Assembly: GCA_900299425.1 (NCBI GenBank)
Contig: OMJU01000162.1
Span: 1 to 37,244 of the forward strand
Direction of reading: 5' to 3'
DNA: 37,244 nt
From: Candidatus Rokuibacteriota bacterium
GTDB taxonomy: Bacteria > Bacteroidota > Bacteroidia > Flavobacteriales > Flavobacteriaceae
This document shows, one piece after another, positions 8,191-17,003 of the stretch (position 1 is the stretch's first letter; every line of letters begins with the position of its first letter). The translations under genes and the position numbers were made by a program. Under the pieces are notes generated by a model. The model worked only from the letters and a program-made list of their open reading frames with translations. It was not told the DNA's origin and ran no database searches.

Positions 8191-9072
8191 TTAACTGCCT
8201 TTTTTGGCGCGTATCATGGCCTCTAACATATCCCAAAGTTCTTCCGGAATATCTTCGAGTAAATTGAATTGGCCGGCACCCTTGAGCCATTCGCCACCAT
8301 CTATTGTGATCACCTCTCCATTGATATAAGCAGAAAAGTCAGAGACTAAATAAGCAGTCAAGTTGGCTAATTCTTGATGAGCCCCGACACGTTTCAAGGG
8401 CACTTTTTTTGCCAGGTCAAATTGTTCTTTAAGGTTGCCAGGCAAAAGGCGATCCCAGGCGCCTTTGGTTGGGAAAGGCCCTGGCGCGATGGCGTTAAAG
8501 CGCATTCCGTATTTTGCCCATTCAACAGCCAGTGAACGGGTCATGGCCAGAACACCCGCTTTGGCCGTGGCGCTGGGTACAACATAAGCCGAGCCAGTCC
8601 AAGCGTAAGTGGTCACAATATTTAGGACGACTTTTTGGGTTTGTTTTTGCTCGATCCAATGCTTTCCAAAGGCCAAAGTACAGTTTTTGGTGCCCTTCAA
8701 AACAATATCAATGATGGTGTCGAAGGCGTTTGAGGACAAGCGCTCGGTCGGAGAAATAAAGTTACCTGCGGCATTATTAACTAAAATATCGACCGAACCG
8801 AAGGTCTCATTGGCTTGTTTCACTAGTGCCTCTACTTGATCGTAATGGCGCACGTCACAAGGCGCGGCCAAAACTTTCCCGCCAGTTTGAGCCTCGAGTT
8901 CTCGGGCTGTGGTTTCAATTTTCTCTTGATTGCGTGAACTGATGACCACATTGGCCCCGAGTTCGAGAAAATAGGTGGTCATTGCTTTACCCAGTCCGCT
9001 TCCGCCTCCGGTGACCACAATGGTTTTTCCTTTAAGCGCGTCGGCTTGCATCATTTTTTGGGTATAGTCCAT
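8191..9072 (-). CDS. SDR oxidoreductase, 2,4-dienoyl-CoA reductase-like
   Basis: A 293-residue short-chain dehydrogenase/reductase with the cofactor loop GGGSGLG (22-28), NNAAG (99-103) and a C-terminal ITIDGGEWLKGAG. At the usual YxxxK site it has S167-ATA-K171, with a tyrosine upstream in TTYAWTG (Y156). This arrangement is characteristic of 2,4-dienoyl-CoA reductases, which reduce dienoyl-CoA intermediates during beta-oxidation of unsaturated fatty acids. I start at ATG 9072; longer readings overlap the mutase. It is 19 bases behind the methylmalonyl-CoA mutase large subunit, so the operon may serve acyl-CoA catabolism. NADPH dependence is inferred from the family. Confidence 0.88.
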   Translation of the reverse strand: MDYTQKMMQADALKGKTIVVTGGGSGLGKAMTTYFLELGANVVISSRNQEKIETTARELEAQTGGKVLAAPCDVRHYDQVEALVKQANETFGSVDILVNNAAGNFISPTERLSSNAFDTIIDIVLKGTKNCTLAFGKHWIEQKQTQKVVLNIVTTYAWTGSAYVVPSATAKAGVLAMTRSLAVEWAKYGMRFNAIAPGPFPTKGAWDRLLPGNLKEQFDLAKKVPLKRVGAHQELANLTAYLVSDFSAYINGEVITIDGGEWLKGAGQFNLLEDIPEELWDMLEAMIRAKKGS

Positions 9073-9091
9073 AACTAAGATTTTAAAGGTT

Positions 9092-11173
9092 TTACTCTGG
9101 GCTTGAACCCATGAGTATTTCAATCAATTCTAGCGCAGCCTGACTTAAGTTGGTGCCAGGTCCATAGATGGCAACCACACCGGCCTCGTAAAGCGCCTTG
9201 TGGTCGTCCTCGGGAATCACACCCCCCGCGATAACCATAATGTCTTTGCGTCCGAGGTTTTCTAGAGCTTTGATCACTTGAGGGACTAGCCGCATATGGC
9301 CCGCTGCCAAAGAGGACACCCCAAGTATATGCACATCATTCTCTACCGCTTGTTTGGCCGTTTCTTCCGGGGTCTGAAACAAAGGCCCGATATCAACATC
9401 AAATCCTAAATCCGCATAACCCGTGGCCACGACTTTTGCCCCACGGTCATGTCCGTCTTGTCCCATCTTGGCCACCATAATACGAGGCTGGCGCCCTTCT
9501 TGCTGGGCAAACTCGCGCACTGCCTGTTGTGCCTTTTCAAACCACTGATCGTTGCTTATTTCTTTTTTATACACGCCACTAAAGGTTTGTATTTGTGCTT
9601 GATAACGGCCAAATTCTGCCACTAGAGCCTCAGAAATCTCTCCCAAGGTCGCTCTGTGTTTGGCGGCCGTTATCGCTAAAGCTAATAAATTTTGCTCATT
9701 GCCCTTTGCTGCTGCGGTTAAATTATTCAAGGCCTTTTGCACGGCCACCTCGTCGCGCTGCTTTTTAACATGAGCTAGTTTTTCCAGTTGGGCCGCTAAA
9801 ACCTTGGCCTGATCCACCTTGAGAATGTGCAAGGGCTCATCACTATTGCGTTGATGCTTATTCACCCCGACAATGACCTCTGTACCTGAATCAATCCGTG
9901 CTTGTTTGCGTGCAGCCGCTTGTTCAATGCGCAATTTTGGCAAGCCATTTTCGATGGCTTTGGTCATGCCTCCTAAGTCCTCTATTTCTTGAATTAAATC
10001 CCAAGCTTTTTCCATGAGGTCCTTAGTCATACGCTCTAATTCAAAACTGCCAGCCCAAGGATCCACAGTACGGATAACTTGGGTTTCGTGTTGCAAAAAT
10101 AGTTGGGTGTTGCGCGCGATACGGGCTGAGAATTCGGTGGGTAGGGCCAAAGCCTCATCCAGAGCATTAGTGTGCAGGGACTGTGTTCCACCACAAACGG
10201 CTGCTAAGGCTTCAACCAAGGTGCGCGTGACATTATTAAAAGGGTCTTGGGCGGTTAAACTCCATCCACTGGTTTGGCAGTGGGTGCGCAGTGCCATGGA
10301 TTTGTTGTTTTTCGGCTCAAAGGTTTTGATCATTTTAGCCCAAAGCATTCGCGCAGCCCGCATCTTGGCAATTTCTTCAAAATGGTTCATGCCAATGCCC
10401 CAAAAAAACGACAGTCGCGGTGCAAAATCGTCAATATTTAGACCAGCATCTTGGCCCTGACGCACGTATTCTAGGCCATTGGCCAGGGTATAGGCCAGCT
10501 CTAATTCTGCTGTCGCGCCTGCTTCTTGCATGTGATAGCCCGAAATCGAAATAGAGTTAAATTTAGGCATGTGTTCACTGGTGTACCTAAAAATATCTCG
10601 GATTATGCGCATGGAGGCTGCAGGAGGATAAATATAGGTGTTGCGCACCATGAACTCCTTCAAAATATCATTTTGAATGGTACCTGAAAGCTGATCAGGG
10701 GATACCCCTTGTTCCTGAGCTGCGGTTATAAAAAAGGCCATAATTGGCAATACACCGCCATTCATAGTCATCGAGACACTCATCTGATCCAAAGGAATTT
10801 GGTCAAAGAGTATTTTCATGTCCTCCACAGTGTCGATGGCAACTCCAGCCATGCCTACATCTCCGGTAACACGTGGATGATCGCTGTCATAACCTCTATG
10901 GGTAGGCAAATCGAAGGCTACGGAAAGCCCTTTTTGGCCTGCAGCTAAGTTTTTTCGGTAAAAGGCATTACTGTCTTCGGCTGTAGAAAATCCTGCGTAT
11001 TGCCGCACGGTCCATGGCCGTTGCACATACATAGTCGCATAAGGACCGCGCAAATAAGGGGGTGCTCCAGCACCAAACGCACCGAGCTCAAGAAGATCCT
11101 GACTTTGATCTGACTCCTCCCATTTTTGTCCTTTACTCAGACTGATATGTGCTACAGCTTTGCGTGGGCTCAT
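9092..11173 (-). CDS. methylmalonyl-CoA mutase, large (catalytic) subunit
   Basis: This adenosylcobalamin enzyme interconverts methylmalonyl-CoA and succinyl-CoA, linking propionyl-CoA to the TCA cycle. The 693-residue protein has the TIM-barrel substrate domain ([37 protein letters not shown]) and a C-terminal B12-binding domain from about 560 with [16 protein letters not shown]575 of DxHxxG is the cobalt ligand. The ATG overlaps the stop of the upstream lipoprotein gene by four bases. Together with the small subunit at 11789-13165 it forms the heterodimer found in Bacteroidota. The symbol varies between genomes (mutB, scpA, mcmA2), so it is left blank. Confidence 0.97.
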   Translation of the reverse strand: MSPRKAVAHISLSKGQKWEESDQSQDLLELGAFGAGAPPYLRGPYATMYVQRPWTVRQYAGFSTAEDSNAFYRKNLAAGQKGLSVAFDLPTHRGYDSDHPRVTGDVGMAGVAIDTVEDMKILFDQIPLDQMSVSMTMNGGVLPIMAFFITAAQEQGVSPDQLSGTIQNDILKEFMVRNTYIYPPAASMRIIRDIFRYTSEHMPKFNSISISGYHMQEAGATAELELAYTLANGLEYVRQGQDAGLNIDDFAPRLSFFWGIGMNHFEEIAKMRAARMLWAKMIKTFEPKNNKSMALRTHCQTSGWSLTAQDPFNNVTRTLVEALAAVCGGTQSLHTNALDEALALPTEFSARIARNTQLFLQHETQVIRTVDPWAGSFELERMTKDLMEKAWDLIQEIEDLGGMTKAIENGLPKLRIEQAAARKQARIDSGTEVIVGVNKHQRNSDEPLHILKVDQAKVLAAQLEKLAHVKKQRDEVAVQKALNNLTAAAKGNEQNLLALAITAAKHRATLGEISEALVAEFGRYQAQIQTFSGVYKKEISNDQWFEKAQQAVREFAQQEGRQPRIMVAKMGQDGHDRGAKVVATGYADLGFDVDIGPLFQTPEETAKQAVENDVHILGVSSLAAGHMRLVPQVIKALENLGRKDIMVIAGGVIPEDDHKALYEAGVVAIYGPGTNLSQAALELIEILMGSSPE

Positions 11174-11799
11174 CTTCTGGCGCTACGATTGATCAGGGGT
11201 TGATAATAGCCATCCAAAGCCAGATACATAGCGAGATTTGGATCTGCCATGACTTTTTGAAAGTTAATCCTCATAGTCTCGGCAATGAGTTCGGGGGTCA
11301 GAGATTTTGCCTGACGTAGATTTTGTAGAGACACTCTCAAGTCGTCATCGGCCACCCCATCAATAAGACACTTTAGGTAAGGGTGATTGTAATTCAGCCG
11401 TTCTTGACCGTCCTTTACAATCCAAAATTCCTTTTCTTTTCTGAGTTCTTGCAGAAGGGCGCGGCTGTGCTCAGAGGCGATATCATCAAAGCGAGCAGTC
11501 CCTGAAAATCCAAAGTAAATGTATTGGCCATAGGCCTCGAAATAGTAACTTTTTGACCCTTCAATATAGTCAGAGTATTGATTGTAAAAAGTGCCAATAT
11601 CCTCTCTAAAACTATAGAGGAGTTCGTGCATAAAATCTTCTGACATTCCTGGACAATCCACTACTACAGGTTGATCTTGATAACGATACTCAGGCCCTTG
11701 ATGACAGGCGGTTACCGTTAAAATTAAAATCAATATTCCTATAAGGTTTAATGGCCTTTGGCCATTGAAAGAGTTAAAATTGTACAATTTATTTTTCAT
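11170..11799 (-). CDS. putative lipoprotein of unknown function between the mutase subunits
   Basis: A 209-residue protein I cannot assign to a named family. After a 15-residue polar lead it has a hydrophobic stretch ([14 protein letters not shown]) ending in a lipobox-like cysteine at about residue 32, so it is probably exported and lipidated. The mature part is acidic and aromatic-rich, with a [17 protein letters not shown] segment and no known catalytic motif. Its start overlaps the end of the small mutase subunit by 11 bases and its stop overlaps the large subunit start by four, so it is translationally locked between two cytoplasmic partners. I recall an uncharacterised gene in this slot in other Flavobacteriia. 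No role in mutase activity is shown. Confidence 0.75.
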   Translation of the reverse strand: MKNKLYNFNSFNGQRPLNLIGILILILTVTACHQGPEYRYQDQPVVVDCPGMSEDFMHELLYSFREDIGTFYNQYSDYIEGSKSYYFEAYGQYIYFGFSGTARFDDIASEHSRALLQELRKEKEFWIVKDGQERLNYNHPYLKCLIDGVADDDLRVSLQNLRQAKSLTPELIAETMRINFQKVMADPNLAMYLALDGYYQPLINRSARR

Positions 11800-13165
11800 C
11801 GTTTAATCTTTGTAATTCAATGTGTTGGGTTAATCTGCGCGGAACAATGGGTGCCACTAAAGTTTTTTGAGGATTCATTTTTTGAAAAGGATACAATTCG
11901 ATTTGATCCTGCATTTTTTGCGTCGCATCGGGGTATTTATTGAGCCCCACCACTATGGCTCCCATAGTTTCTAACTCATTAACTGATTTCTCGTGCCGCT
12001 CTTTTATTTTCCGTTGTATGGTTCCGTTTTTAATGGTCGTTAGCCAGCCTCCTGTGGCTTCAATTGACTTAAATAATGTCAAGGCTTGTTCCGCTAATTT
12101 TTCAGTAAGGTGCTCTATGTAGTAGGCACCACTGGCCATATTTGCGTTAGCAGTTCCAAAGACTTCTGACTCCAGGATAAAAAGCTGATTTTCTGCTAAA
12201 CCTTGAGAAAAATCATGACTCTTTTTGTAGTGATGATCGTACGGGAGGTTGCACAATGCGTCGGCCCCTCCCAATACTGCGGCCATCATTGCTGTACTGT
12301 GGCGCAGTAGATTATTATTGAAATCATACAAAGTCATATAGCGCTGGGCCGGAAGCGCAGTGATATGAGTTTTTATGGTACAGTTATGTATTGCTCCCAA
12401 TAAGGTGCTTAACTGACGTAGGGCGCGCAGTTTTGCAATTTCAAAAAAGTAATTCGGACCAAGGCTCACGGTATAATTAAGGCAAACACTTTCAGGTAAT
12501 GTACCAAATTGACTCAGTTGTTCCAAAGTCTCATTTGCTTGTGATAGGGTATAGGCCAATTGCTGAATATTGTTAGCCCCAGATTCGGCATAGAGTAAAG
12601 AGTGCACCCCAAGTGCAGAGCCCTCATACTTCATGTCCTTGAGTACCTCATAGAGCGGTTTAAACACATTATCAGGATGGGCTGGCCAATTGCCTGTTTT
12701 TGCCAAGTGATGCAGAGGGTCTTGATTCAAATGCAATCTAATTTGCGCTGCTTTTGCCTTATCCATGCACTCCTGCAGCCAACTTCTATTTAAAAAACTG
12801 CATTCTAAAATCAGTTGCACATTTTTATGGGCTAATAGATCAATGACTTTGGACGGGTCAAAAGGCGAATCACATACCAAAATAAATGATCGTATACCTT
12901 GATCGAGCCTCTTTTTTAGGAGATGTTCCACCACTTGATTATCTCCCATATAGATCTGTGCGCTGTGCTGCCAAGTACTTGGAAGGTCCTCGATTGGGGT
13001 GACTTGGCTATTGTTTTTAGTGTAAAAAGGTTGGACGGGAATACCCTCTGGACTCTCCCAAATTAATTCTTTATTGTAGTCTTTACCTTTGAGGTCGAAC
13101 TGGATTTGTTGCTTCCATAGCTTGTCATCAAAGGGGTCAAATTCTGAAAAATCTAAAGCGCTCAT
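11789..13165 (-). CDS. methylmalonyl-CoA mutase, small subunit
   Basis: The 458-residue protein resembles the mutase barrel but lacks the C-terminal B12-binding domain, as expected for the non-catalytic partner of the heterodimer. Family features include KDYNKELIWESPEGIPVQPFY near the N-terminus, GPNYFFEIAKLRALR, and a C-terminal NGTIQRKIKERHEKSVNELE helix that parallels the [20 protein letters not shown] region of the large subunit. The start overlaps the FtsB-like gene by four bases. It structurally supports the catalytic subunit encoded 0.6 kb downstream, with a lipoprotein gene in between. Confidence 0.93.
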   Translation of the reverse strand: MSALDFSEFDPFDDKLWKQQIQFDLKGKDYNKELIWESPEGIPVQPFYTKNNSQVTPIEDLPSTWQHSAQIYMGDNQVVEHLLKKRLDQGIRSFILVCDSPFDPSKVIDLLAHKNVQLILECSFLNRSWLQECMDKAKAAQIRLHLNQDPLHHLAKTGNWPAHPDNVFKPLYEVLKDMKYEGSALGVHSLLYAESGANNIQQLAYTLSQANETLEQLSQFGTLPESVCLNYTVSLGPNYFFEIAKLRALRQLSTLLGAIHNCTIKTHITALPAQRYMTLYDFNNNLLRHSTAMMAAVLGGADALCNLPYDHHYKKSHDFSQGLAENQLFILESEVFGTANANMASGAYYIEHLTEKLAEQALTLFKSIEATGGWLTTIKNGTIQRKIKERHEKSVNELETMGAIVVGLNKYPDATQKMQDQIELYPFQKMNPQKTLVAPIVPRRLTQHIELQRLNDEK

Positions 13166-13491
13166 TGATCAGAATTATTTTTTGTGCTGTCGGCCTCTTC
13201 GATAAGAAAAATGGTTTCGTTATCCTTTTTTAAATAGTATTGGCTGCGTGCATAGCGTTCCATTTCAAAGGTGTCTTGCATTTGGGTGACAAAATCGTCG
13301 TCCTTTTTAATGTCCTGCTCGAACTGAGTTTTGCGCTGCTCTAGAACTTCTATTTCTTGGTCCAGTTCTCTGTGGATCAACCAGGAGTTCGTGTCGAAAA
13401 AAACCATCCACACCACAAAGGCGATGCTCAGTAAAACATAGCGATTGCTGATCACAGTAAGCCAGGGTATTTTGGATTTGTTTTCACTCAT
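13162..13491 (-). CDS. septum formation initiator (FtsB/DivIC-like) protein
   Basis: A 109-residue bitopic membrane protein: a short cytoplasmic N-terminus, one membrane helix (about residues 15-30, YVLLSIAFVVWMVFF) and a heptad-rich coiled coil (about 38-72, ELDQEIEVLEQRKTQFEQDI). This architecture, plus the ERYARSQYYLKKDNETIFLI segment, matches the FtsB/DivIC family, which bridges FtsL and FtsQ in the divisome. It lies 20 bases after udk and overlaps the small mutase subunit by four bases. The family call is good; which divisome paralogue it is cannot be said. Confidence 0.88.
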   Translation of the reverse strand: MSENKSKIPWLTVISNRYVLLSIAFVVWMVFFDTNSWLIHRELDQEIEVLEQRKTQFEQDIKKDDDFVTQMQDTFEMERYARSQYYLKKDNETIFLIEEADSTKNNSDQ

Positions 13492-13511
13492 AGCTTTGAA
13501 CTATTGACGGA

Positions 13512-14117
13512 TTAGATTTTCGATTCAATAAAAGTTTGCAGCAGTGCCACCGCTTGGGGATTTTTTTGATGAGACAAAACCACTATATCGGCATAGGCCT
13601 TTGTGGGCTCAATAAAGGTATCGTGCATTGGCTTTAAGGTCTGAGTGTAGCGCTCTATAACTTCTTGCTCATCTCTGCCGCGCTCGGTTATATCGCGCTG
13701 AAGACGTCTATCGAGCCTCAGAGGAGCAGGGGCGTCCACAAATATTTTTAGGTCCATCAAATCTCTGAGTGCTTTGTGATGCAACACTAATATGCCTTCC
13801 ACGATAAATACGGGTTTTGGTTCAATCCGCGAGTTTTGCGCCGTGCGATTGTGTATTTTATAGTCATAAACCGGTTGATCAATTTCTTGGCCTTGCTTTA
13901 AAGCCTTTATTTGGTCAACCATAAGATCAAAGTCAATAGCATCGGGATGATCGTAATTCAAAAGGCAACGCTCCTCAAAACTCAAGTGGCTGTTGTCTTT
14001 GTAATAGGCGTCCTGAGCAATATGGCCTACATTTTCGGTCTCAAAACCACTTAAAACCTCATGGACAAAGGTTGTTTTTCCACTGGCTGTACCTCCGGCA
14101 ACACCGATGATTGTCAT
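13512..14117 (-). CDS. udk: uridine kinase
   Basis: Udk phosphorylates uridine and cytidine to UMP and CMP for pyrimidine salvage. The 201-residue protein opens MTIIGVAGGTASGKTTF with the P-loop at 8-15; it also has DAYYKDNSHLSFEER (substrate-binding Asp/Tyr), NYDHPDAIDFDLM, and FIVEGILVLHH (Walker B-like), then RRLQRDITERGRD in the lid. It is the first gene of a probable six-gene operon. A perfect TATCTTTG -7 box lies at 14133-14140, giving a predicted leader of only about ten bases, and an element shared with purB lies just upstream. Confidence 0.95.
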   Translation of the reverse strand: MTIIGVAGGTASGKTTFVHEVLSGFETENVGHIAQDAYYKDNSHLSFEERCLLNYDHPDAIDFDLMVDQIKALKQGQEIDQPVYDYKIHNRTAQNSRIEPKPVFIVEGILVLHHKALRDLMDLKIFVDAPAPLRLDRRLQRDITERGRDEQEVIERYTQTLKPMHDTFIEPTKAYADIVVLSHQKNPQAVALLQTFIESKI

Positions 14118-14132
14118 GTTAATGCGTTTTCA

Positions 14133-14140
14133 CAAAGATA
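14133..14140 (-). promoter_or_regulatory. -7 promoter box for the udk operon
   Basis: On the minus strand this reads TATCTTTG, a perfect match to the Bacteroidota TAnnTTTG box. It ends 15 bases before the udk ATG. No good TTTG is seen at the usual upstream spacing; instead the element at 14149-14165 occupies that region, suggesting an activator-assisted or otherwise non-standard promoter. Confidence 0.5.
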
Positions 14141-14148
14141 GTAATTTC

Positions 14149-14176
14149 TCACCCGAGAATTGACCTCTGCCGAAGG
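14149..14176 (-). promoter_or_regulatory. conserved element upstream of udk, shared with purB
   Basis: The plus strand carries TCACCCGAGAATTGACC at 14149-14165 and GAAGG at 14172-14176. The purB upstream region has TCACCCATGAGTTGACC and GAAGG in the same order, 14 of 17 bases identical in the first block. Both copies lie directly upstream of a TATCTTTG box facing a nucleotide-metabolism gene. It could be a regulator site; no regulator is identified. Confidence 0.4.
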
Positions 14177-14184
14177 TCAAAATA

Positions 14185-15303
14185 TCAATTCATTGGCTTG
14201 AGAAGCACCACACCTTCTCCTTCAATACCCACGTAAACAATATCGTCCGGCCCCATTTTTACATTGCGCACACGCCCGATGTTTTCAGCAATTTTTTGAC
14301 GGCCAATGACTTTTGTGCCTTCGAGCTCGAGCATTTCGATGTAGGCAAATTTTAATGAGCCCACCAGGAGTTGATTCTTCCAATTTGGGTAACGGTCACC
14401 GGTCACAAAGGTCATACCGCAAGGGGCAATGGACGGTACCCAATAATACTGGGGTTGTTGCATTGCTGGATCTTCAGTTTGTTCTGTGATTGTGGTACCA
14501 TTATAGTTGATGCCATAGGTGATTACGGGCCATCCATAGTTGAGGCCCGGCTCGATGATGTTAATTTCATCTCCACCGCGAGGCCCGTGTTCGTGTTCCC
14601 AAAGCACACCTGTTTCTGGATGCATGGTCAATCCTTGGGGATTGCGATGCCCGAAAGAGTAAATGGCTTTTTTGGCGCCCGGGGAATTGTAAAATGGATT
14701 ATCCTCTGGAATGCTGCCATCGTCATTCAGGCGATAAATTTTACCCCCATCGATGTTGATGTCCTGTGGATATTGGTCACGGTGAAAGCGATCGCCCACG
14801 CCAAAAAACACATGACCTTGTTTATCAAACGCAATCCTCGAGCCAAAATGCTGTCCGTCGGGCACATTGGGTGTGGCTTTGTACAATATTTGTAACGAGT
14901 CCAGGCGATTTTCTATGAGCTGTCCGCGCACGAGTGTGGTGTTTCCGCCTTCACCACCACCAATAGTGGTGGCCATAGTAAGATACACCCAGCGATTCTG
15001 AGCAAAATCAGGATGAAGCGCCACATCGAGCAGCCCGCCTTGTCCCCAATTGAATACTTCGGGAAGGCCAGAAATTTCTGTAACCTCTTCGCCTTTAACG
15101 TGATACAGTACCCCGCTTTTTTCTGTGACCAGCATGCTGCCGTCGGGAAGCCAATCCATACCCCAAGGATTTTGTACCCCATCAAAAACCATCTCTATGG
15201 TGTAGGGTCTTTCGTTGGGAATTTTGAGGGTTAAATCGCTTTGCGCATTCTGGTGCTGACAACTGATAATTAAAAGGGATAAAAGGGGTAAAAACTTGGT
15301 CAT
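14185..15303 (-). CDS. PQQ-dependent sugar dehydrogenase-like lipoprotein
   Basis: A 372-residue soluble glucose/sorbosone dehydrogenase-type beta-propeller. A short signal ends in LLSLLIISC (lipobox Cys at residue 15), so the enzyme is probably anchored in the envelope and faces the periplasm or outside. Family motifs are NPWGMDWLPDGSMLVTEK, GGLLDVALHPDF, GSRIAFDKQGHVFFGVGD, SFGHRNPQGL and WEHEHGPRGGDEIN. Family members oxidise aldoses with bound PQQ, but many bacterial homologues are uncharacterised. It ends 67 bases before udk and starts 82 bases from the divergent tRNA-Pro. No -7 box was obvious for it. Confidence 0.88.
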   Translation of the reverse strand: MTKFLPLLSLLIISCQHQNAQSDLTLKIPNERPYTIEMVFDGVQNPWGMDWLPDGSMLVTEKSGVLYHVKGEEVTEISGLPEVFNWGQGGLLDVALHPDFAQNRWVYLTMATTIGGGEGGNTTLVRGQLIENRLDSLQILYKATPNVPDGQHFGSRIAFDKQGHVFFGVGDRFHRDQYPQDINIDGGKIYRLNDDGSIPEDNPFYNSPGAKKAIYSFGHRNPQGLTMHPETGVLWEHEHGPRGGDEINIIEPGLNYGWPVITYGINYNGTTITEQTEDPAMQQPQYYWVPSIAPCGMTFVTGDRYPNWKNQLLVGSLKFAYIEMLELEGTKVIGRQKIAENIGRVRNVKMGPDDIVYVGIEGEGVVLLKPMN

Positions 15304-15342
15304 TTTGGTGCTTCATTAGTGCAGTAAAAGGTAGTGAAATAG

Positions 15343-15372
15343 TTTGAATAAAGAATAAAAGAAATATCTTTG
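15343..15372 (+). promoter_or_regulatory. promoter for tRNA-Pro
   Basis: TTTG at 15343-15346, an 18-base spacer, then TATCTTTG at 15365-15372: an almost ideal Bacteroidota housekeeping promoter. Transcription would begin around 15377-15380, a few bases before the mature tRNA. Confidence 0.8.
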
Positions 15373-15385
15373 CACACCTCAAAAT

Positions 15386-15462
15386 CGGGATGTGGCGCAG
15401 TCTGGTAGCGTACACGCATGGGGTGCGTGGGGTCGCTGGTTCGAATCCAGTCATCCCGACCA
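15386..15462 (+). tRNA. tRNA-Pro (anticodon GGG)
   Basis: All four arms fold: acceptor CGGGATG with CATCCCG (7 bp, including C1-G72), D-stem GCGC with GCGT, anticodon stem CACGC with GCGTG around loop ATGGGGT, and T-stem GCTGG with CCAGT around TTCGAAT. The anticodon GGG reads CCC and CCU proline codons. The discriminator is A, and CCA (15460-15462) is encoded in the DNA. The gene stands alone with its own promoter and terminator. Confidence 0.96.
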
Positions 15463-15464
15463 AG

Positions 15465-15493
15465 AAAAGCCGAGCGATTCGCTCGGCTTTTTC
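15465..15493. terminator. strong bidirectional intrinsic terminator
   Basis: GCCGAGCG, a three-base loop ATT, and CGCTCGGC make an 8-bp GC-rich hairpin, flanked by AAAA on the left and TTTTT on the right. It immediately follows the tRNA on the plus strand. Because of its symmetry it can also end the minus-strand S41 peptidase transcript that stops at 15519. Confidence 0.9.
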
Positions 15494-15518
15494 ATTTTTC
15501 CTAATGTCAAAAGCTATA

Positions 15519-17000
15519 TTATTTGCGATACATCACCCCATCCAAGGCATCCCTCTGGATTTGCAGTTCGCTCCACTGGCCAGCGCGCGATGGCTGCTGG
15601 TCCGCAGGCGAAGGCTGACCTAAAATTTCTGAAATGGCCCTAGCGAGCAGGGGTTCACCGACTTGCCCTAGTTGCCCAAGATTACTGAAATCTTCGGATA
15701 GTTCGATGTCAGGCGTTAAGCCATTGGCATAATCAGTGACTCCGGCTGCGTTTAACGTTTTAAAAACCAGAGGCAGCATGGCGTAGCGGTGTCCGGTATT
15801 GGCCTGATTTCTGCTAAAGGAGGGGGCTGGGGCGTCATAAAGTAAAAATGAGGCTTGATATTTTCCGCGGGTCGGCAATCCGATCTGCACCACATCGATA
15901 TAGGGCTTTAAGCCGTTAATCACCAGTTCGCTGGCTGAGGCCGTGCGGCCTGAAGTCAATACATAGACCCGCGTGAGTCCCAGACTGTTTAGGCCAGCCC
16001 CATTGGCCAAAGTGCTTACAAAATATCCAGGCTCAGCGTATTGGGCTTGACGGTCAGCATTCCACTGCTCGGTATAGAAAATATCCCCTTGAAATTGCCC
16101 GGTAATCATGCCCGCTAGAGAGGTGGCCGTGCGCACTGAACCACCTCCATTATAGCGCAAATCTAAAATCAGATCGGTTACCCCTTGGGCCGCAAAGGTG
16201 CCGAAGGCGGCGTTGAGGTCGTTGTCATATTCATTGGTAAAACCGTTGTACATCAAATAACCGATGGTATGTCCATTTTCTGCAAAGACCGCCGTTTTAT
16301 GCACTGGATTTTCCGAGAGCTGGGTTTTGGTCAAAGTCGTGGTTTCGCTCAGCGGGGTAATGTCGGTGCCATCAAAAGTGGCCCATCCCAAAGTATAAGT
16401 GTCTGGCGATAGCAGGTCATTATAATTTGTGGCCGTGAGTTGAGTTCCGTCTACGCGATTAAAAATCATCCCGCGTTGCAGATTTTGAGCTGCCGCATCG
16501 CTGCCAGGAATCACATAACGCACATAACCAAAAATAAGAGAATTGTCTTGGGGATAATAGACCAGTCCATATTCCATTCCATTACTGAGCGAGATACCGG
16601 CCAAAGAATTTTCTAGGGTCACATAGTCCTCAACCAAAAGACTGAAAGGGTCGCTTGAATCGGTCAAAGCCTCGAAGCAATCTTCGGGCGTGTCGAAAGA
16701 GGCTAAATAGGCTTTTTTATCGCCCTGCGAGGCAAAGGCGTTATCCTGCAGTTGAGTAACTGAGCCTTTGTAGAGGTAAAAATAGTTCAGCCCACGCCAA
16801 ATAAAGTCATTGATTTCTGTGGTTGAGGCATCACGGTAATTGTCGTCTAAATCTTCAAAACAAGAGACACTCAAAAGGCTAGCCCCGACCATGACTATTG
16901 CCATGAACGATTTTCCAAAGCGCGTTCTGGACCAAACATGCCGTAGTTTCCCACTAAGGATTCTGGCAATTTTCGGTCTTGAAGCGCCTGGAGCTTTCAT
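15519..17000 (-). CDS. S41 family peptidase, probable lipoprotein
   Basis: A 493-residue C-terminal-processing-type serine peptidase. A hydrophobic signal MAIVMVGASLLSVSC ends in a lipobox cysteine (C47), followed by Asp-rich sequence typical of surface-exposed Bacteroidota lipoproteins. A PDZ-like region (about 105-200) precedes the catalytic domain, with DLILDLRYNGGGSV and VLTSGRTASASELV containing the nucleophile serine, and GLPTRGKYQAS with the likely catalytic lysine. I start at ATG 17000, three bases after purB, which gives an unusually long basic lead of 32 residues; starting at the internal Met 33 (16904) would remove all positive charge from the signal. The substrate is unknown. Confidence 0.88.
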   Translation of the reverse strand: MKAPGASRPKIARILSGKLRHVWSRTRFGKSFMAIVMVGASLLSVSCFEDLDDNYRDASTTEINDFIWRGLNYFYLYKGSVTQLQDNAFASQGDKKAYLASFDTPEDCFEALTDSSDPFSLLVEDYVTLENSLAGISLSNGMEYGLVYYPQDNSLIFGYVRYVIPGSDAAAQNLQRGMIFNRVDGTQLTATNYNDLLSPDTYTLGWATFDGTDITPLSETTTLTKTQLSENPVHKTAVFAENGHTIGYLMYNGFTNEYDNDLNAAFGTFAAQGVTDLILDLRYNGGGSVRTATSLAGMITGQFQGDIFYTEQWNADRQAQYAEPGYFVSTLANGAGLNSLGLTRVYVLTSGRTASASELVINGLKPYIDVVQIGLPTRGKYQASFLLYDAPAPSFSRNQANTGHRYAMLPLVFKTLNAAGVTDYANGLTPDIELSEDFSNLGQLGQVGEPLLARAISEILGQPSPADQQPSRAGQWSELQIQRDALDGVMYRK

Positions 17001-17003
17001 GAC

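Noticed and set aside
10014-10460. 148-codon plus-strand frame inside the mutase large subunit
   Set aside because: It is antisense to the conserved mutase barrel, and its composition looks like a frame shadow rather than a real protein.
14371-14895. 174-codon plus-strand frame inside the sugar dehydrogenase-like gene
   Set aside because: It is antisense to conserved beta-propeller motifs and has no recognisable domain or start context.
15389-15643. Reading frames running through the tRNA-Pro and its terminator
   Set aside because: They translate the tRNA and hairpin sequence, so they are artefacts.
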